A stretch of DNA of 64,000 nucleotides from assembly GCF_000002425.4 (NCBI RefSeq), contig NC_037253.1:17004407-17068406 (forward strand), in the 5' to 3' direction. Numbering within the stretch: the first letter of the stretch is position 1; each line of letters starts with the position of its first letter. The DNA comes from Physcomitrium patens (taxonomy: Eukaryota > Streptophyta > Bryopsida > Funariales > Funariaceae). A program made the translations under genes and the position numbers. This document shows, one piece after another, positions 25,141 to 37,353 of this stretch. The notes below the pieces were generated by a model. It did not search any database, had not been told where the DNA came from, and saw only the letters and a list, made by a program, of their open reading frames with translations.

Positions 25141-25902
25141 AATTATATATTATTCATGATTTTTGGGAACTATTTGAGAGAGCTAAAAATTGTGAGTGAA
25201 GAGGCTCTTCGCTCAAGGGGTGAGAAGTGACCATCATCCCTTTCGCGTGAACGAATGAAAACAAATCAGGCTCGTTCAAAGCGGAGCCGTTTTCATTCAT
25301 CCAAAATGAAAGTCCACGTGGGTGGACAAGGGTTGTGGCCACTATCGATGAATGAATAATTCTCATGGATGACCTACGAATGAATGTAGCGGTGGCTCGA
25401 GGTCGGGAAGGCGCTTGAGCTTTGGGTGCTGTGGAGATTGGTGGCGGAGCAAGCATGGCGCTAGAATTTCCAAATCCGCTTTACCAATGTGAGCGCACAT
25501 TATCAATGGGTATGTGGTAACTACAAAATTCTTGCTGGATTTTTTAAGGGTTTTGGCTTTGTCTTTGTGTTACAGTTTTTTCCAAGGTCCGGTGTCGCTT
25601 TTTGGGATTCTGTTTTGGTTTTGAATATAGTTGCGTGTGTGAATCTCCCCTCGAATTCAATTCGATGATGGTTCCAGCTGCAATTTTGCCTCGATGAGAT
25701 TGTTGCAGATGGATTTCAGTCGACTGTTGACAGTGCAGGCCCGTTGCTTCATCACAGGGGGCTTCATTTGGCAGCAGAATCTCGTGGTAGTGGTGTAGGT
25801 TGAGGGGATGAAGGGTGGGTAGATTAGGATGGTGGATTGATGCAGATTGAGAGTTTGTGGGTTTCTGTGGCCTTGAATCTGGAGGATTGCGTGAGGACTA
25901 CA
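25140..25902 (+). promoter_or_regulatory. Putative promoter/5' UTR of the 5'-nucleotidase gene
   Basis: CpG content rises at about 25,150, 0.75 kb upstream of the first coding exon. An open frame on the minus strand here (25,154-25,456) has no motif and is probably a shadow. Two in-frame ATGs (25,837 and 25,903) precede the coding exon, so the transcription start must lie upstream of at least the one used. No TATA box could be picked out with confidence. Confidence 0.35.
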
Positions 25903-28900
25903 ATGGAATCAACTTGTTTTTCTGCTGCAGCTTCCATGTCGGCAGGACATCAATTGCAGAGGCTGCCGTTGTTGGGAATCGCAAGTGCGACTTGCATCAT
26001 ACGGCCGATGACTTCCCCCACTCCGCCAACTTTCCGTCGGCCTCGGAGGCGGGCATGGGATGGTTTGAGGCAGACTCCGATGATTTGCGGGAGGGGATGC
26101 ATGGCGGGAACATGGAATTTCAGCGCTGGTGCCTGCTCAACAAGAGAGACGTATTGTGCTGCTGTTGCGAAATTTGGTGGACGCGCTGACAATATTGCTG
26201 GTAGGTTTTTATATTTCATAATTCTTTGTGTTCCGGGGATTCTAGTTGAAATGTCACATTTTTCCAGAAAACTATTTTAACTAGGACAAGTTTTGGTATT
26301 TGTGCTACCTTTGAACTGGTTTTGAAGATGAAAGTAATCTTGAGATGCCCTTGTAGAATTACGGTTTGAGAAGATGACTCCGCCGTCTATGGAAGTGTTT
26401 GGCGTGCTTGTTGAGATTGTCTGGTAATCAAATCTGACCCCACAGGCGCTTCTTAATTTACTTAAACCATAAATTTACTCTAGGTACAATACGATCGTCC
26501 CTGTCAAGGTCTCTAATTCAATCCGATCATGCCAACTAACATCGAGTACCAAGTATCATGATTCAACACCCTATCGTACACATCGTACATAAATGCTTGT
26601 GTCAGGTTTAGTCGAGCATAGTTTCTCTATCGCCCTGTAGGCATCAGGAATTACATGTGCTTAACTTGCACGCTCTTGACAAATGGTCTTGCGTTTTGTC
26701 GTTCAGTTCTTATGTGTAATTAGATGCTAGCATAAGGCCCTTTCCTTTGGCCTCAACCGTTCAAGCTGGTCATCGATAATTATTCCATTCTCAAGCCTTT
26801 TCAAAAGTCTTACAGCGGTTCATGTTGAAGTCTCTCAATTAGAACATCGACAACTCGTATACTGATATGTTGGAGAGATATTTCGCAGGTGATAACGGGA
26901 ACGTCAAGAGCCAGATCAAATGGCCACTGCTTGCATCGCAAGTGGACCAATATACTACCAGCAATGGGGTAGTTGCTGGAGAAGATGGAGATGTTTTGTG
27001 GAGCGGTCGCTGGTGGGCTAGACCTCTTGACACGCGGAAGAACATATTTTGCAATCGGTCTCTCAACATGAAAAGCATTGTGGCTATCGGATTCGACATG
27101 GACTATACTCTAGCGCAATACAAGGCAGACACTTTCGAAAGTTTGGCGTATGCTGGAACAATTCAAAAGTTGGTGAACAATTTGAGTTACCCCCCAGAAG
27201 TGGGTTTCTTTTCCCTCAGACTTGTCTTCATGAACTCCTGGTGTTCAGCTCCTTGTTTAGGCAATTCAAGCGCAATTCTAGTTAGTTTCGGGTGTTTCTT
27301 GCCCGAAAATGGGGGAGAGTCCAGGATCACGGTACACCAAATTTGCAGCAATACAACTGATATGAATAACTTTTGCTCATAAATCAATTAAAGCAACTCA
27401 TGACAGCGGTAAATCGAGATACGCAGCAATCATCTTTAATCTACTGCATCAACAAGACAATTTTGATCGGTGTAGTTGAACTTAAAGACTCTTTTCTGTG
27501 CAGCTGTTAGAATGGAGGTTTGACTGGAGATTTATGGTTAGGGGTCTGGTGCTCGATAAAAGACGTGGTTGCATTCTCAAGGTGAGAACGCGGTTGCGCT
27601 CGAAAATTTTAAGGTGTTTTATTCAAAAGTTACGATGTTCTGGATTCTGTTTAGGAAGCAGAGTTTGATTTTTGAGACCGACTCTCTGACTAGTTGCCTC
27701 CATTTCTGAAAGGAGTCCACTGTCTGGTTATTGAAGGGCTCTTGCATGCATGTAAATTCAGATTCCATCGCGAGATGAAGACTTTGTTAAAGGCGCTCGA
27801 CCCAGACATTACCTTTTACAACGCAATTACTTTTTTATTTTTTTATTGATGAGAATTGGATGACCAGGCGTTGACGCCGTCATATCAGTTTGTGGTTTTG
27901 AATTATATTGAAAGATGACGAAGATTGGGCTTTGTAACAAGAATGTTCATGGTGTGACATTTCCGACGTGGATGGTGTATCACGTGCTGGCAGATGGATC
28001 GTCACAAGTATGTAAAGGTGGCTTATCACGGATTTCGGGAATTGAGCCGGGAGGATCGGCAAGCCATGTACGGCAACACCTTGTCACGTGAATCGTATGA
28101 TGAACCGGATTACGCATTAATCGACACACTTTTTTCGCTAGCCGAGGCTTATTTGTTCATGCAGCTTGTGGACTTCAGAGACGCTTTTCCAGACAGAATC
28201 CCCGCCGTTGTCAACGAGTACGTGACTTTAACATTTGCTACTGAACTTGAACATGCAAATAACAGCTATATGACCACTTGCTGAGTTTGGGCTCGTCTTG
28301 CTGTGTTTGATTTCATCGTTCTTACTAATCCTGATTTAATCATTTGGCAGTTACTCACAGCTGTATAAGGACGTGAGGGCGGCTGTAGACCTTTGTCATC
28401 GGGACGGTACAATAAAACAGGCTGTCGCAAACGAACCCAGCAAGTAATAGTCTATTTCATTAAATATGAAATTGAGTATCTTACGAAGATATGAAGTTCA
28501 CTGATCTCAAGCGATTGCCGTTAACTTTATGTACTCTTTTAAAGAGAATTGTTTCAGGTAGAATTTTGTAGAAGTCTAGACTTACGTAAGGTGAGTGCTT
28601 GACACTTCTTGACTTCAGGTACATTAACGAGGATCCCCTGATAGTTCCAATGCTGAAAATGCTCAAGCAATCTGGACGTAAGACATTTCTTGTAACAAAC
28701 AGGTGGGTTTCTTGTTGTTCGAACTAGTAAATTGCAGCCGCACTCGAAAATAGATGAAGATGAAGCATAGGATACTTGTGATAAGTACTGTCGGCTGATG
28801 ACTGTCTAATGTTTTAGCAGCACGAACTTCGAAACTGATTGTTTTGACGTTTTTTCTGTAGTTTATGGGATTACACGCATGTTGTCATGAATTACTTGTG

Positions 28901-31835
28901 TGGAAAGTGTGGCACCGATGGTGGTATCCCTCGAGATGACGAATGGCTCTCCTACTTCGATGTTGTCATTACTGGAAGGTCAGTTTTCTTCTCTCCACTA
29001 ATTCTAGTTCACAATGGAGTTTGAATCTATAAACTTTGGAAGCTTTCATTTGAACTTTTCTTATATTTTTCTACCACCGCCCGCGTTTTGAAATGGCTGT
29101 TGTTGTGGACATAGTGCGAAACCCTCGTTTTTCATGGATGGGAGTAGAGCCTCTCTTTTTGAGGTAGACATTGTAACAGGCATGCTACAAAATACCGACT
29201 CTGGCACACCCATGGCCCAGGTGATTTCTATTTATATATATTAGTGTGTTTTTACCATTATAAGTATGTTCATTGGTCGGTTAGTTATAGTGAAGCGATT
29301 TAAACCTTGGAACATTGATGTAATTTTACCTTTTACTTTTCTCTCAATTTGCAGATTGGTGGAGTTGGTCTTCAAGCTACTGTGTTGCCAAATCCAAATG
29401 TGAAACAAGCCTGTCGAGTGTTTCAGGCAAGCTACTAGTTTACTTTAAATCTTTGAAAGTTACTTAACTTGGCTGTTGTTCTCAGATCTCAATTAGGGAC
29501 TTGAAATTTTTTTCGCTCTCTAATTCTGTAATATGTTTGATGATATTTTTTATGAAACTTGGAGCAGGGGGGTTGTGTTGCTCACCTGCACAAGCTGTTG
29601 TCCATCGAGGCTGGTTCTCAGGTGCTTTTTACTTGTCCTTCAATGTTTTATAATAGTATGAAATAATTTTCTCTTTTCATGTACTGATGGGACATTGCAC
29701 ATGTAATCACGTTGTATTTGCGCTTCAATTTTAGTTTCTTTTAATCGTATTAATTTCGTTTGTTCTGTGGATGGAATTGTCATACATTGCTCGAAGCATA
29801 TAAGGTGTGTAAATGATCGTTGAGGGAGCAGTTTCTTAGAATTTTGAAGTGATTGGGTACTGTCGCAATTAACACTTCCGAATCTACGCTTTTTGAAGCT
29901 GACCAGACATGGATTCTATTTTGACGCTAAAAGAATTGGTTCAGGTTTTATATGTAGGTGATCATATTTATGGGGATATTCTACGAAGCAAGAAAGAGTT
30001 AGGTAACGTTCTTATTTGATTGAGACAACCATTTTGTATAATAACATGCTTATTACATTCAGGTTAGCTTTGTAGTTTGGATGCTTGTAGGCACATGGAT
30101 GCTCTTCCTTACCGCGCACTACTCTTGTTAATTCGCAACCGTTCACGGCACATTCTTGTTGCATTAATTTAAATGTTTGACCTTCTAACCTCATATGAAA
30201 TCGTGTTTGCAGGATGGAGGACAATGCTTGTAGTGCCAGAATTAGCGGTCGAGCTGGATTTACTCCATCAAACCATTAGAACTCGGAAGGTAAAGCTGGA
30301 CCAAGTTACATCAAACTTGCGAGCTCAAGTTTCACTTGTATATGCTTCTCCTTGTTTAGTGTTTATCTCTAACTGATAGTATTATTAACCTTCATTGGGA
30401 CATTAACCATTGAGCTTCGAACCTGCGAAAAAGAGCTTACGACGGCTAAAGTGATATTGCAGTCACACTATAAGAGGGATCGGGATGTATATTTGATAGG
30501 GTAACAATATCTAGTATATTCCTTTCGTGGGTTGGTTTTTGCTCTTACAAGCACCTGTTCTGTGGTCGTCAGCAGGGATGTTTTCACTAGCCTTAATACT
30601 TGAATATACTCCTGGGCTGTCAGTATCTCATTCATTCTTGAGTGGTGAACTGGTTTATGCGTTGTTAATGAGAAAGCGGTTAATAGCGTATCCTGATTAA
30701 CATCTAATCAACACACGGAAATGCCTCTATTACTGTGACTGCAGGGGATTTCCGAGTTGCGCAATCAACGTGATGAAATAGAAGATAGTCTTCAACGTTT
30801 GGAATGGTGTCTCAGGTATGTTCCGACGGTTGTATATGCGGCTGACATTCGTAGCCTCGGTACATTTGTCACACTCGGAAAGTCCTGAAAACTCAATGCA
30901 AGGACCTTGTTGGTCTACCAAGGTTCTTTTTTTTTTTCTTTTGTTTCCTCATCCTGCATGTGAAGCACAACAGCAGCGTAGAGATGGTTCCGAACAAATG
31001 ATTCATTTCTTATTTAATGTAAGCTCTATGGAGATGTGCAGATTTGAAGAACACGCGGATGAGGAGCGGCAAAAGCTAGAGCAGGAGGTGGCCCAGTTGC
31101 GAGTAAGCAGTCCTTTAAAGCCTGCTCCCAACATTTCTTTCCAACAAGGAATATGAGGTCGACTTTTCGAGAATTTGAATTTCGAATGGTTAAAGATGTT
31201 TGCGGTATTTTAGTAGTGCTTATGGGACTTTGTAGATTAAACGTTTTGGGAGTGTTGGATAGGAGGAGGATGAAGCCATACGCGAACAACACCGCCAGGC
31301 CCAAAGGGACTGCCATCACATGGTATGCATAACCAGTGTACCAGTTGAAGTTCCTCCGCTCGATTCTACGGAAGTAAAACATTTCCCATCTAACTGCAAT
31401 GTCGCACTTTGTTCACAGTTTCATAAGACATGGGGGCAGCTGATGAAGACAGGCTATCAAAATTCTCGGTTTGCTCATCAGGTTTGTCGAACATTGATGT
31501 ATTTCTCTACCATATCTGTCTATCATCCTCATGTAGCTGGATAATCGAGCTTCTCCCACCCTTCTCCTTGTAAAGATCTGCTCGATTTCCATCCGTGGAT
31601 TAATGTTTGAAGAAACACACAGATTCAAACGATCTCTTTTAATGCAGAATGCTAGTTATGATCGTTTTAATGTATTTTTTTTCATAAGTTGACCTTACGA
31701 ATTGTGTTCTTATTTTTGTGGGATCAGGTGGAGAGGTTTGCCTGCTTGTACACTAGTCACGTCACTAACCTATGCTACTACTCTCCTAACAAGAGCTACC
31801 GGACCACAGAGGATTTTATGCCTCATGAGCTTTAA
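25903..31835 (+). CDS. HAD-IG family cytosolic-purine-type 5'-nucleotidase, 17 exons, 642 aa
   Basis: Predicted to hydrolyse nucleoside monophosphates by the HAD aspartyl-phosphate mechanism. Exons: 25903-26200, 26889-27199, 27504-27581, 27994-28221, 28361-28443, 28619-28702, 28862-28978, 29115-29220, 29355-29426, 29568-29621, 29945-30002, 30213-30289, 30745-30815, 31042-31102, 31263-31322, 31419-31481, 31728-31835; phases agree and the sum is 643 codons. HAD motif I is DMDYT (nucleophile D169), motif II VTNS (T359), motif III K402 in AKPSFF, motif IV VGDHIYGD (D483, D488). A coiled-coil-like Glu/Gln/Arg segment lies at about 520-570 and the conserved tail GYQNSRFAHQVERFACLYTS follows. Residues 1-60 are Ser/Arg-rich and acid-poor, suggesting a mitochondrial or plastid transit peptide; an alternative in-frame ATG at 25,837 adds 22 residues. 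Intron 9 has a GC donor. The exon 4/5 junction is the least certain. All catalytic residues are present, so the gene looks functional. A piece of its 3' end is duplicated at 55.1 kb. Confidence 0.9.
29427..29567 (+). other. GC-AG intron in the 5'-nucleotidase gene
   Basis: Exon 9 ends TTTCAG and is followed by GCAAGC; the intron ends GAGCAG. Reading phase is kept exactly (24 codons in exon 9, 18 in exon 10), and no GT nearby gives an in-frame join that preserves the conserved CRVFQ-GGCVAHLHKLLSIE segment. GC-AG is the known minor U2-type intron class. Confidence 0.75.
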
Positions 31836-32919
31836 GGTGTCTGGTGATGAGGTATGAGTAACACATTAAGTCATGATCAATCCCTCCCTTTCCAGATATC
31901 TCTCAATTTGGAAATAAAACTTATATAGAAGAGTAAACCATTAAGTCATGATTATTCCCTGCCTTTCCAGATATAGTGTTGTGTAGGATCAATAATTAGT
32001 TGCAAGCATTTGACATTCGGCGCTTTAGATATTTAAAAGACTCCATAGGTTAAACGTTCGTCAAGGGCCCTCTGAGGGTTCCAATGTCCGACAAATGAGG
32101 ATGGTGCTGCCATCAGGGTTATTTAAATACATCTTAATGTGCGGCATTAACTCTTCCATATGTGTTTCTTTCCCTCTGAAATTATCGTATCTTGCAATCG
32201 ATTACTTATTAAGATCGACGTTTTGTCATTGGTCATTTTCAGGGTTGGAGTTGTAAGAGAACCAGAAAAAACCCAAGCCCAAGAACCAAGAGACAGCAAT
32301 AAAAAATCACATCAAATTTCAGAATTTCAAATTTAGTATTGCATGAAAATGTTCTTAATGATGTTCTTTATTGATCAAAGTGAATAGTAGAGGATATTTG
32401 TTAATTTTTTATAACAAGCTGACACATAACTAAGGAGAAACTAAGATTTTAACAAAAATAATAATAACCCTAAAATTAATGACAAGTGACTTCTACAGTC
32501 AGAAGCATCATGGCCTTCCTCAACTCCACGCTTATGATCGGTAACCCAATTCAATCAAAGACTGTACAATATATGTATTTAAAAAATACTGCTCACAATT
32601 TACATCAAATCAAGAGCATTGGTAATACAATACAGTTCCAATGACCCTGATTACTTCAATTTGGACGATGTCAGTCATGCTGTATTCTATGCAAAGTAAT
32701 TAATGGTATCATGACTTGTGCATAAAATTTCTTATTACATCTACAATCCCTAAGCATGATCTGAGCTGCATTAAAAACCAAAACACCAAATCTGTTGCAC
32801 GTACCTAACAAAATTTCTCCCATCCTTAACATCTTACAAGCATCAACCGATTCCAAGGTCGAAGAAATCCACACACTGTACTCTGCACAACGGACATTAC
32901 AATCCAAAATGTGCACACT
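31836..32919. other. Convergent intergenic region, 3' UTRs of both genes
   Basis: The nucleotidase (plus) and RLK1 (minus) converge here with 1.08 kb between stop codons. 32,097-32,335 and 32,390-32,620 have decayed counterparts at 55,460-55,690 and 56,277-56,590, showing that this flank was duplicated together with RLK. From about 32,620 to the RLK1 stop the two copies are identical. No further gene is seen. Confidence 0.6.
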
Positions 32920-35900
32920 CTACCTGGCCCAGGGGAGGAATTGGGTTCCGTGGATTTCGGCAGAGGATGAGAAGTTACCATAACTACTGTCGTTACTCGC
33001 AGAACCTTCCAAAGCTATGGCACCCGTCAGCTCCAGCACCACTTCGTTGATCGTTGGCCTATGTTTGCTTCTGGGCTCCACGCTTTGCAACGCAATCTCA
33101 GCAACTTTCCAAAGCGCATCGACATTCGGATGAGACGCTCTCACCGCAGGATCCAGTATAGCCTCGATATTCCCTTGCGCCAGACTCGCCCGAACCTGAA
33201 CATAACAACATGCCTCAGAATTGCCCCAGTGCATTGTTTCTGCCCCAGAAAGGTCACACTCCGCTTGCATATGCTACAAACGATGCTGCTCATTGCTGCG
33301 TCAACTTTGGTGCTCGCGAATAAAATTACCCAGTCACAGATGTTCCATTCCGTCGGCTTCGACCGGTCGACGGGCAGACGTCCTGTGATCAATTCCAGAA
33401 GTACCACTCCGAAGCTAAAGACGTCGCTCTTGGCAGAGAGCACATTTGTGGAGAAGTACCTGGACAGTTGCATTGCATGAATTCAGTCCTTCATACTCAA
33501 GCCTTCCTCAACAGACTGCTACATCCAACTTCTGGTGCGTCGCCCTCCACTCATTGTCGAATCACAACGGCATCTACGGAGTGAAACAAGAACTGAAACC
33601 TGAAAAGTACGATTGCAGATGTATGGCTTACTCTGGATCCAGGTACCCAGCTGTGCCCTTGACAAACGTGACGACCTTTGTTATGTCCTCATCACCAACG
33701 AGCCTTGACAGCCCAAAGTCTGTCAGTCTCCCTTCGTATTTGGTGGTGATGAGGATGTTGCTGCTCTTCACATCACGGTGTATCAAACTCGGACTGCACC
33801 CTTTGTGTAGGTACTCCAACCCTGCAATCATTCCACGAGGACCAGAGAATTATGCGCAAGCTGTGCACTCCACTTTGGTGCAGCATATCACATCAAAGGA
33901 AATTGCTTCAAGTGCATTCCGGCACAATACCTGATGCTGCATGGAGGGCAATGTTAAGTCGGGTCTTCCAGTCCAGCACATCCGGTCCAGAATTGGCAGA
34001 GCCCTCTGTTGTCAATCGAGACCTATGAGCCGTTAGCGTTCAAAATGTTCACGAACGTCGAGGTACGTGAAAGCAAGTGGAGTAGGTCAAAGCTTATGGG
34101 AGGAATCGGAAAACGTCGCTGGTCATGGCCTATCCTGAACCAGTCGAGACAGGATGTTCAAAGCTCACCAGATGTGACTGTACCACTGAGATGGTCTCGC
34201 AGGGAGCCCCTGTGGATATACTCGTAGATCAACATCATCTGCATCCCTGGTACTCTGCAATATCCTACAAGATTTACAAGATGCTTGTGGTGGACTCTGG
34301 ACAGAATGTCGACTTCGTTGAGGAACTCTGTCTCCCCTTGGCGAGATTCTTTATCGAGGACCTTCACTGCAACTTCTCTGCCATCCGTCAACCTGCCGTA
34401 GTACACGGGGCCGAAGCCTCCTCTCCCGATCACCTTCTTGTAGTTGGCCGTTGCAGCAACGATCTCGTCGGGAGAGAATTTTCGGGCACCTGTGGTCATA
34501 GATTGTAAGTGCCTGCTTCCATCTTCCAGCTATATTGCTGCGTGAGAGTAAATGAGTCGTTGACCAACAGCTGCACGCGGTACAATTCATCGCTGCTTTA
34601 GGGTGTAGGGTGTGAGATAAAGCTAACAACTGACCTCCATGAATGTTTGAAGTTAGGTTGATGTTGATCTCCTTGCTTACAATGTTTGGATTCGAATTTC
34701 CAACTATTAGGGTGTCCATATCTTTTGCAGGACGACGATTTCGACGGCAAACTAAGTAGTACACAAGAGCAACCACGATCGCCACAAATGCCACTCCTCC
34801 TGCCACTCCACCTACAATGGCTGCAGTATTGGTTGAAGGCGATGCTGGCAGTGTCGCATTCAAGAGCGGATTTCCGTAGTAGCTAACAAAGAGTTGCACA
34901 AACGCGCTTGAGTTAGGAAGTATGTACGTTGCTGTTGTGACGTCACACAGCTATGGGCCTGTAAGTTGCTAGATGATGTTGGAACAAGGGACAGTATCTT
35001 ACGTGAAATTCCAATTCTTGCTCGAGAACGCTGAGGGGATTTTGCCACTGAAGTTGTTGTTCTGCACAATCCTGCAACTCGGAAAGGGACATGACCACAA
35101 TGATGACAAAAGCTCTGTGATAATCAGCGGGGTTTGTGGTAAATGTTGATTACACTATGGTTTGGTAAGAGTGGGTCAAGAGTGCTCACAACTCGCGAAG
35201 CTTTGGTAGAAAAGCAAGCCACTCTGGAAGCGGTCCACTCAGTGCGTTGTCTTGTAAATGTCTGGACATAGACACAAACGCGTAGGTTAGTGCCAATTTG
35301 CTGCGGAATGTGAATTGGATTCGTATTTTGGAACCACCAAATAGTTAGGAACTCACAATGTTTTCAAGTTCGTCAAGGCACTCAAGTCAGGTAGTTGCCC
35401 CGTCAGAGAGTTGCCATCCAACTTCCTGCACATGGAAAGGACGTCCCAACCTCAGCCATATGGAATGGCGCGGGAAATTGATCGGCATGGAAGGGTGTTC
35501 AACTGGCTACAGGAGGGGGCTCAGGACGTTTGTACACTTACAAGGTGGTGAGGTCTAGAAGGTCGTTGAAGCTGGGTGAGATGGCTCCAGTTAAGTTTTC
35601 TGCTGATAGTACTCTGGGAAGGTTGATTCAGAATTGGAACCAGGTCAGAATTGAAATGGCTACTTTCCAGCATGATTGGATCAACCTGCAGAGTAAAGTG
35701 CAAACGTGAGGAAACGATAAACGCAAACATCTTACACTGTAAGAACGGCTGGATTTTCCGTTTTGTCCACTGAACTACAATTGATCCAATGGTGAGGTTT
35801 TGGGAGACAAGGGTCGCCTCGCCAACTTGTCAAATTCATGTCCACCTTGATGCTCTCGATTGCAGCCCAGTCCCGATCGTTTGTAGGTGCAACCAGTGGG

Positions 35901-37353
35901 TCGCAAATTTTGTAGATCTCCATGGCGGTCAGTATGGGACCTTTCATCGATGTTCGGAACGGATCGGGATAGAAGATAATTCTTGACTGTTGTTTAATAT
36001 TGGCTTCAGTCAGATTAACACCATATAGCTTTAATGTTGCTCCTGTCTCATTTACCACATTTAGCAGTGAAGGCTCAGTTTCTCCAGGTTCAAGTAGGTT
36101 GAAGATTCGATCCGTTTTGTTGGTTGTCAAGTCGAGCTCCACAAAGTAATATTGTATATATGCTTTGAAAGGTTCGCTTGGGTTCAAGTCAATTGTGAGG
36201 TTCCCGTTGGTTGTCATCCCACTACGCAAAACGTCTTGTGGGGTTCCTTTCAGATAAATTGGAACCGAAGATGTGCCAATTCTCGTGTCACTTTTTGCTT
36301 GAAGTCCAACTGGCGTTGAAGTACATATAATAGCACTGGCACACCTTAGCGGATATTCATTTTCGTTGGATTCAATGACGGATGGATACCAGTATCGATC
36401 GTAAGGATCGCCAGGGTACCTGGAATGCGGTCGGCACGAAAAGCGTATTCATAAGTTAGAAACATTGACTCAAGGAGAGGCAGACGTTTTCACCAGTGGC
36501 AAACCCAAAGCGTCATATTGAAACTTACTTTATGATATTTTTGTTAATTTGTGAGCCGCCAAGATAGAAACGGGTCTGGGTGGTCACTATCTGGTTAGTA
36601 TCCAACCAACCAGTTATAAACTCAGATACCATCGATTTCTCAATAGCACGGAGTGCAATATTAGAGATGAAGGGGGTACTATCACTTGGATCCTGCACAA
36701 GGCAAAGCGATGTTTCGTTCGTAGCCGCAGTCTGAAATGTCACCTCATGTATGAACCTATCAGACACATCTAGAATTGAGACAGTCTCGAAAATTGTGGA
36801 ATCCAAGCCTAATTGAAAGCTAGGTGGGGACATGGATTTGTCGTAGCCTCCATGATAGAATCCAAGTCTCATAATATAAATACTTCTGGGTTTTACTGGA
36901 AGTGTGAAGCAATTCTTGGTACGGGATTCTCCTTTGAAGTAGCGAAGAGCCTTTTCCTCTGGCCAGTCGGTGTTGGGTAGATTGCGCGCGATTTTTCCAG
37001 TTGATACGAAAGCATCATCTGGATGCCATGTTATGCCATGCTTATCTGTGTACTCTTTTGAGGCGCCACAGTCGAGGTGCAGGAAGTCTGAGCCAATTTG
37101 AAACAACTCACAGCGTTGGTGCCTCCGAGGACTTCACGGCGGATGGAAGAAGTCTAATAGACTCGTAAGGACAGACCAACATCCTATGTGTGATATTGGA
37201 TCGGGGAGCCGGAAAGGAATGGACACAACAATAAAAACCTCTCGAAAACTAAAGCATCACAAACTTACCAGTTTTAGGATCTACCACACTCCACGCACCA
37301 GGAACACTGACCATGCAGAATAGCAGTGCCAACACTCCCCATAGCGAGTCCAT
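32920..37353 (-). CDS. RLK1: malectin-like/LRR receptor protein kinase, 13 exons, 960 aa
   Basis: Plasma-membrane receptor kinase, probably sensing an extracellular ligand. Exons on the minus strand: 37353-37269, 37087-36529, 36419-35736, 35613-35542, 35425-35357, 35261-35190, 35071-35003, 34882-34635, 34522-34169, 34005-33931, 33821-33632, 33459-33330, 33195-32920; phases agree and the total is exactly 961 codons. A signal peptide covers residues 1 to about 21. A malectin-like domain (about 29-415) ends in [15 protein letters not shown]. LRRs (about 440-537) are encoded by 69/72-nt exons in one phase. The transmembrane segment (about 557-581) is followed by RRNRR. The kinase has [11 protein letters not shown] (652-662), K673, HRD (777-779), DFG (797-799) and GYLDPE: an apparently active RD kinase, close to plant LRR-I/malectin receptor kinases. 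RLK2 is a near-identical copy at 56.9 kb. Confidence 0.93.

Noticed and set aside
32671-32916. Minus-strand 81-codon frame just downstream of the RLK1 stop, duplicated at 56,637
   Set aside because: It lies directly past the stop codon in the 3' UTR, has no motif, and is shared only because this part is identical in both copies.
33446-34508. Plus-strand open frames of 127-162 codons opposite RLK1 (and their copies at 57,412-58,474)
   Set aside because: They lie antisense to conserved kinase exons and introns whose phase and motifs fix the minus strand as coding; their conservation between copies only reflects the overall identity.
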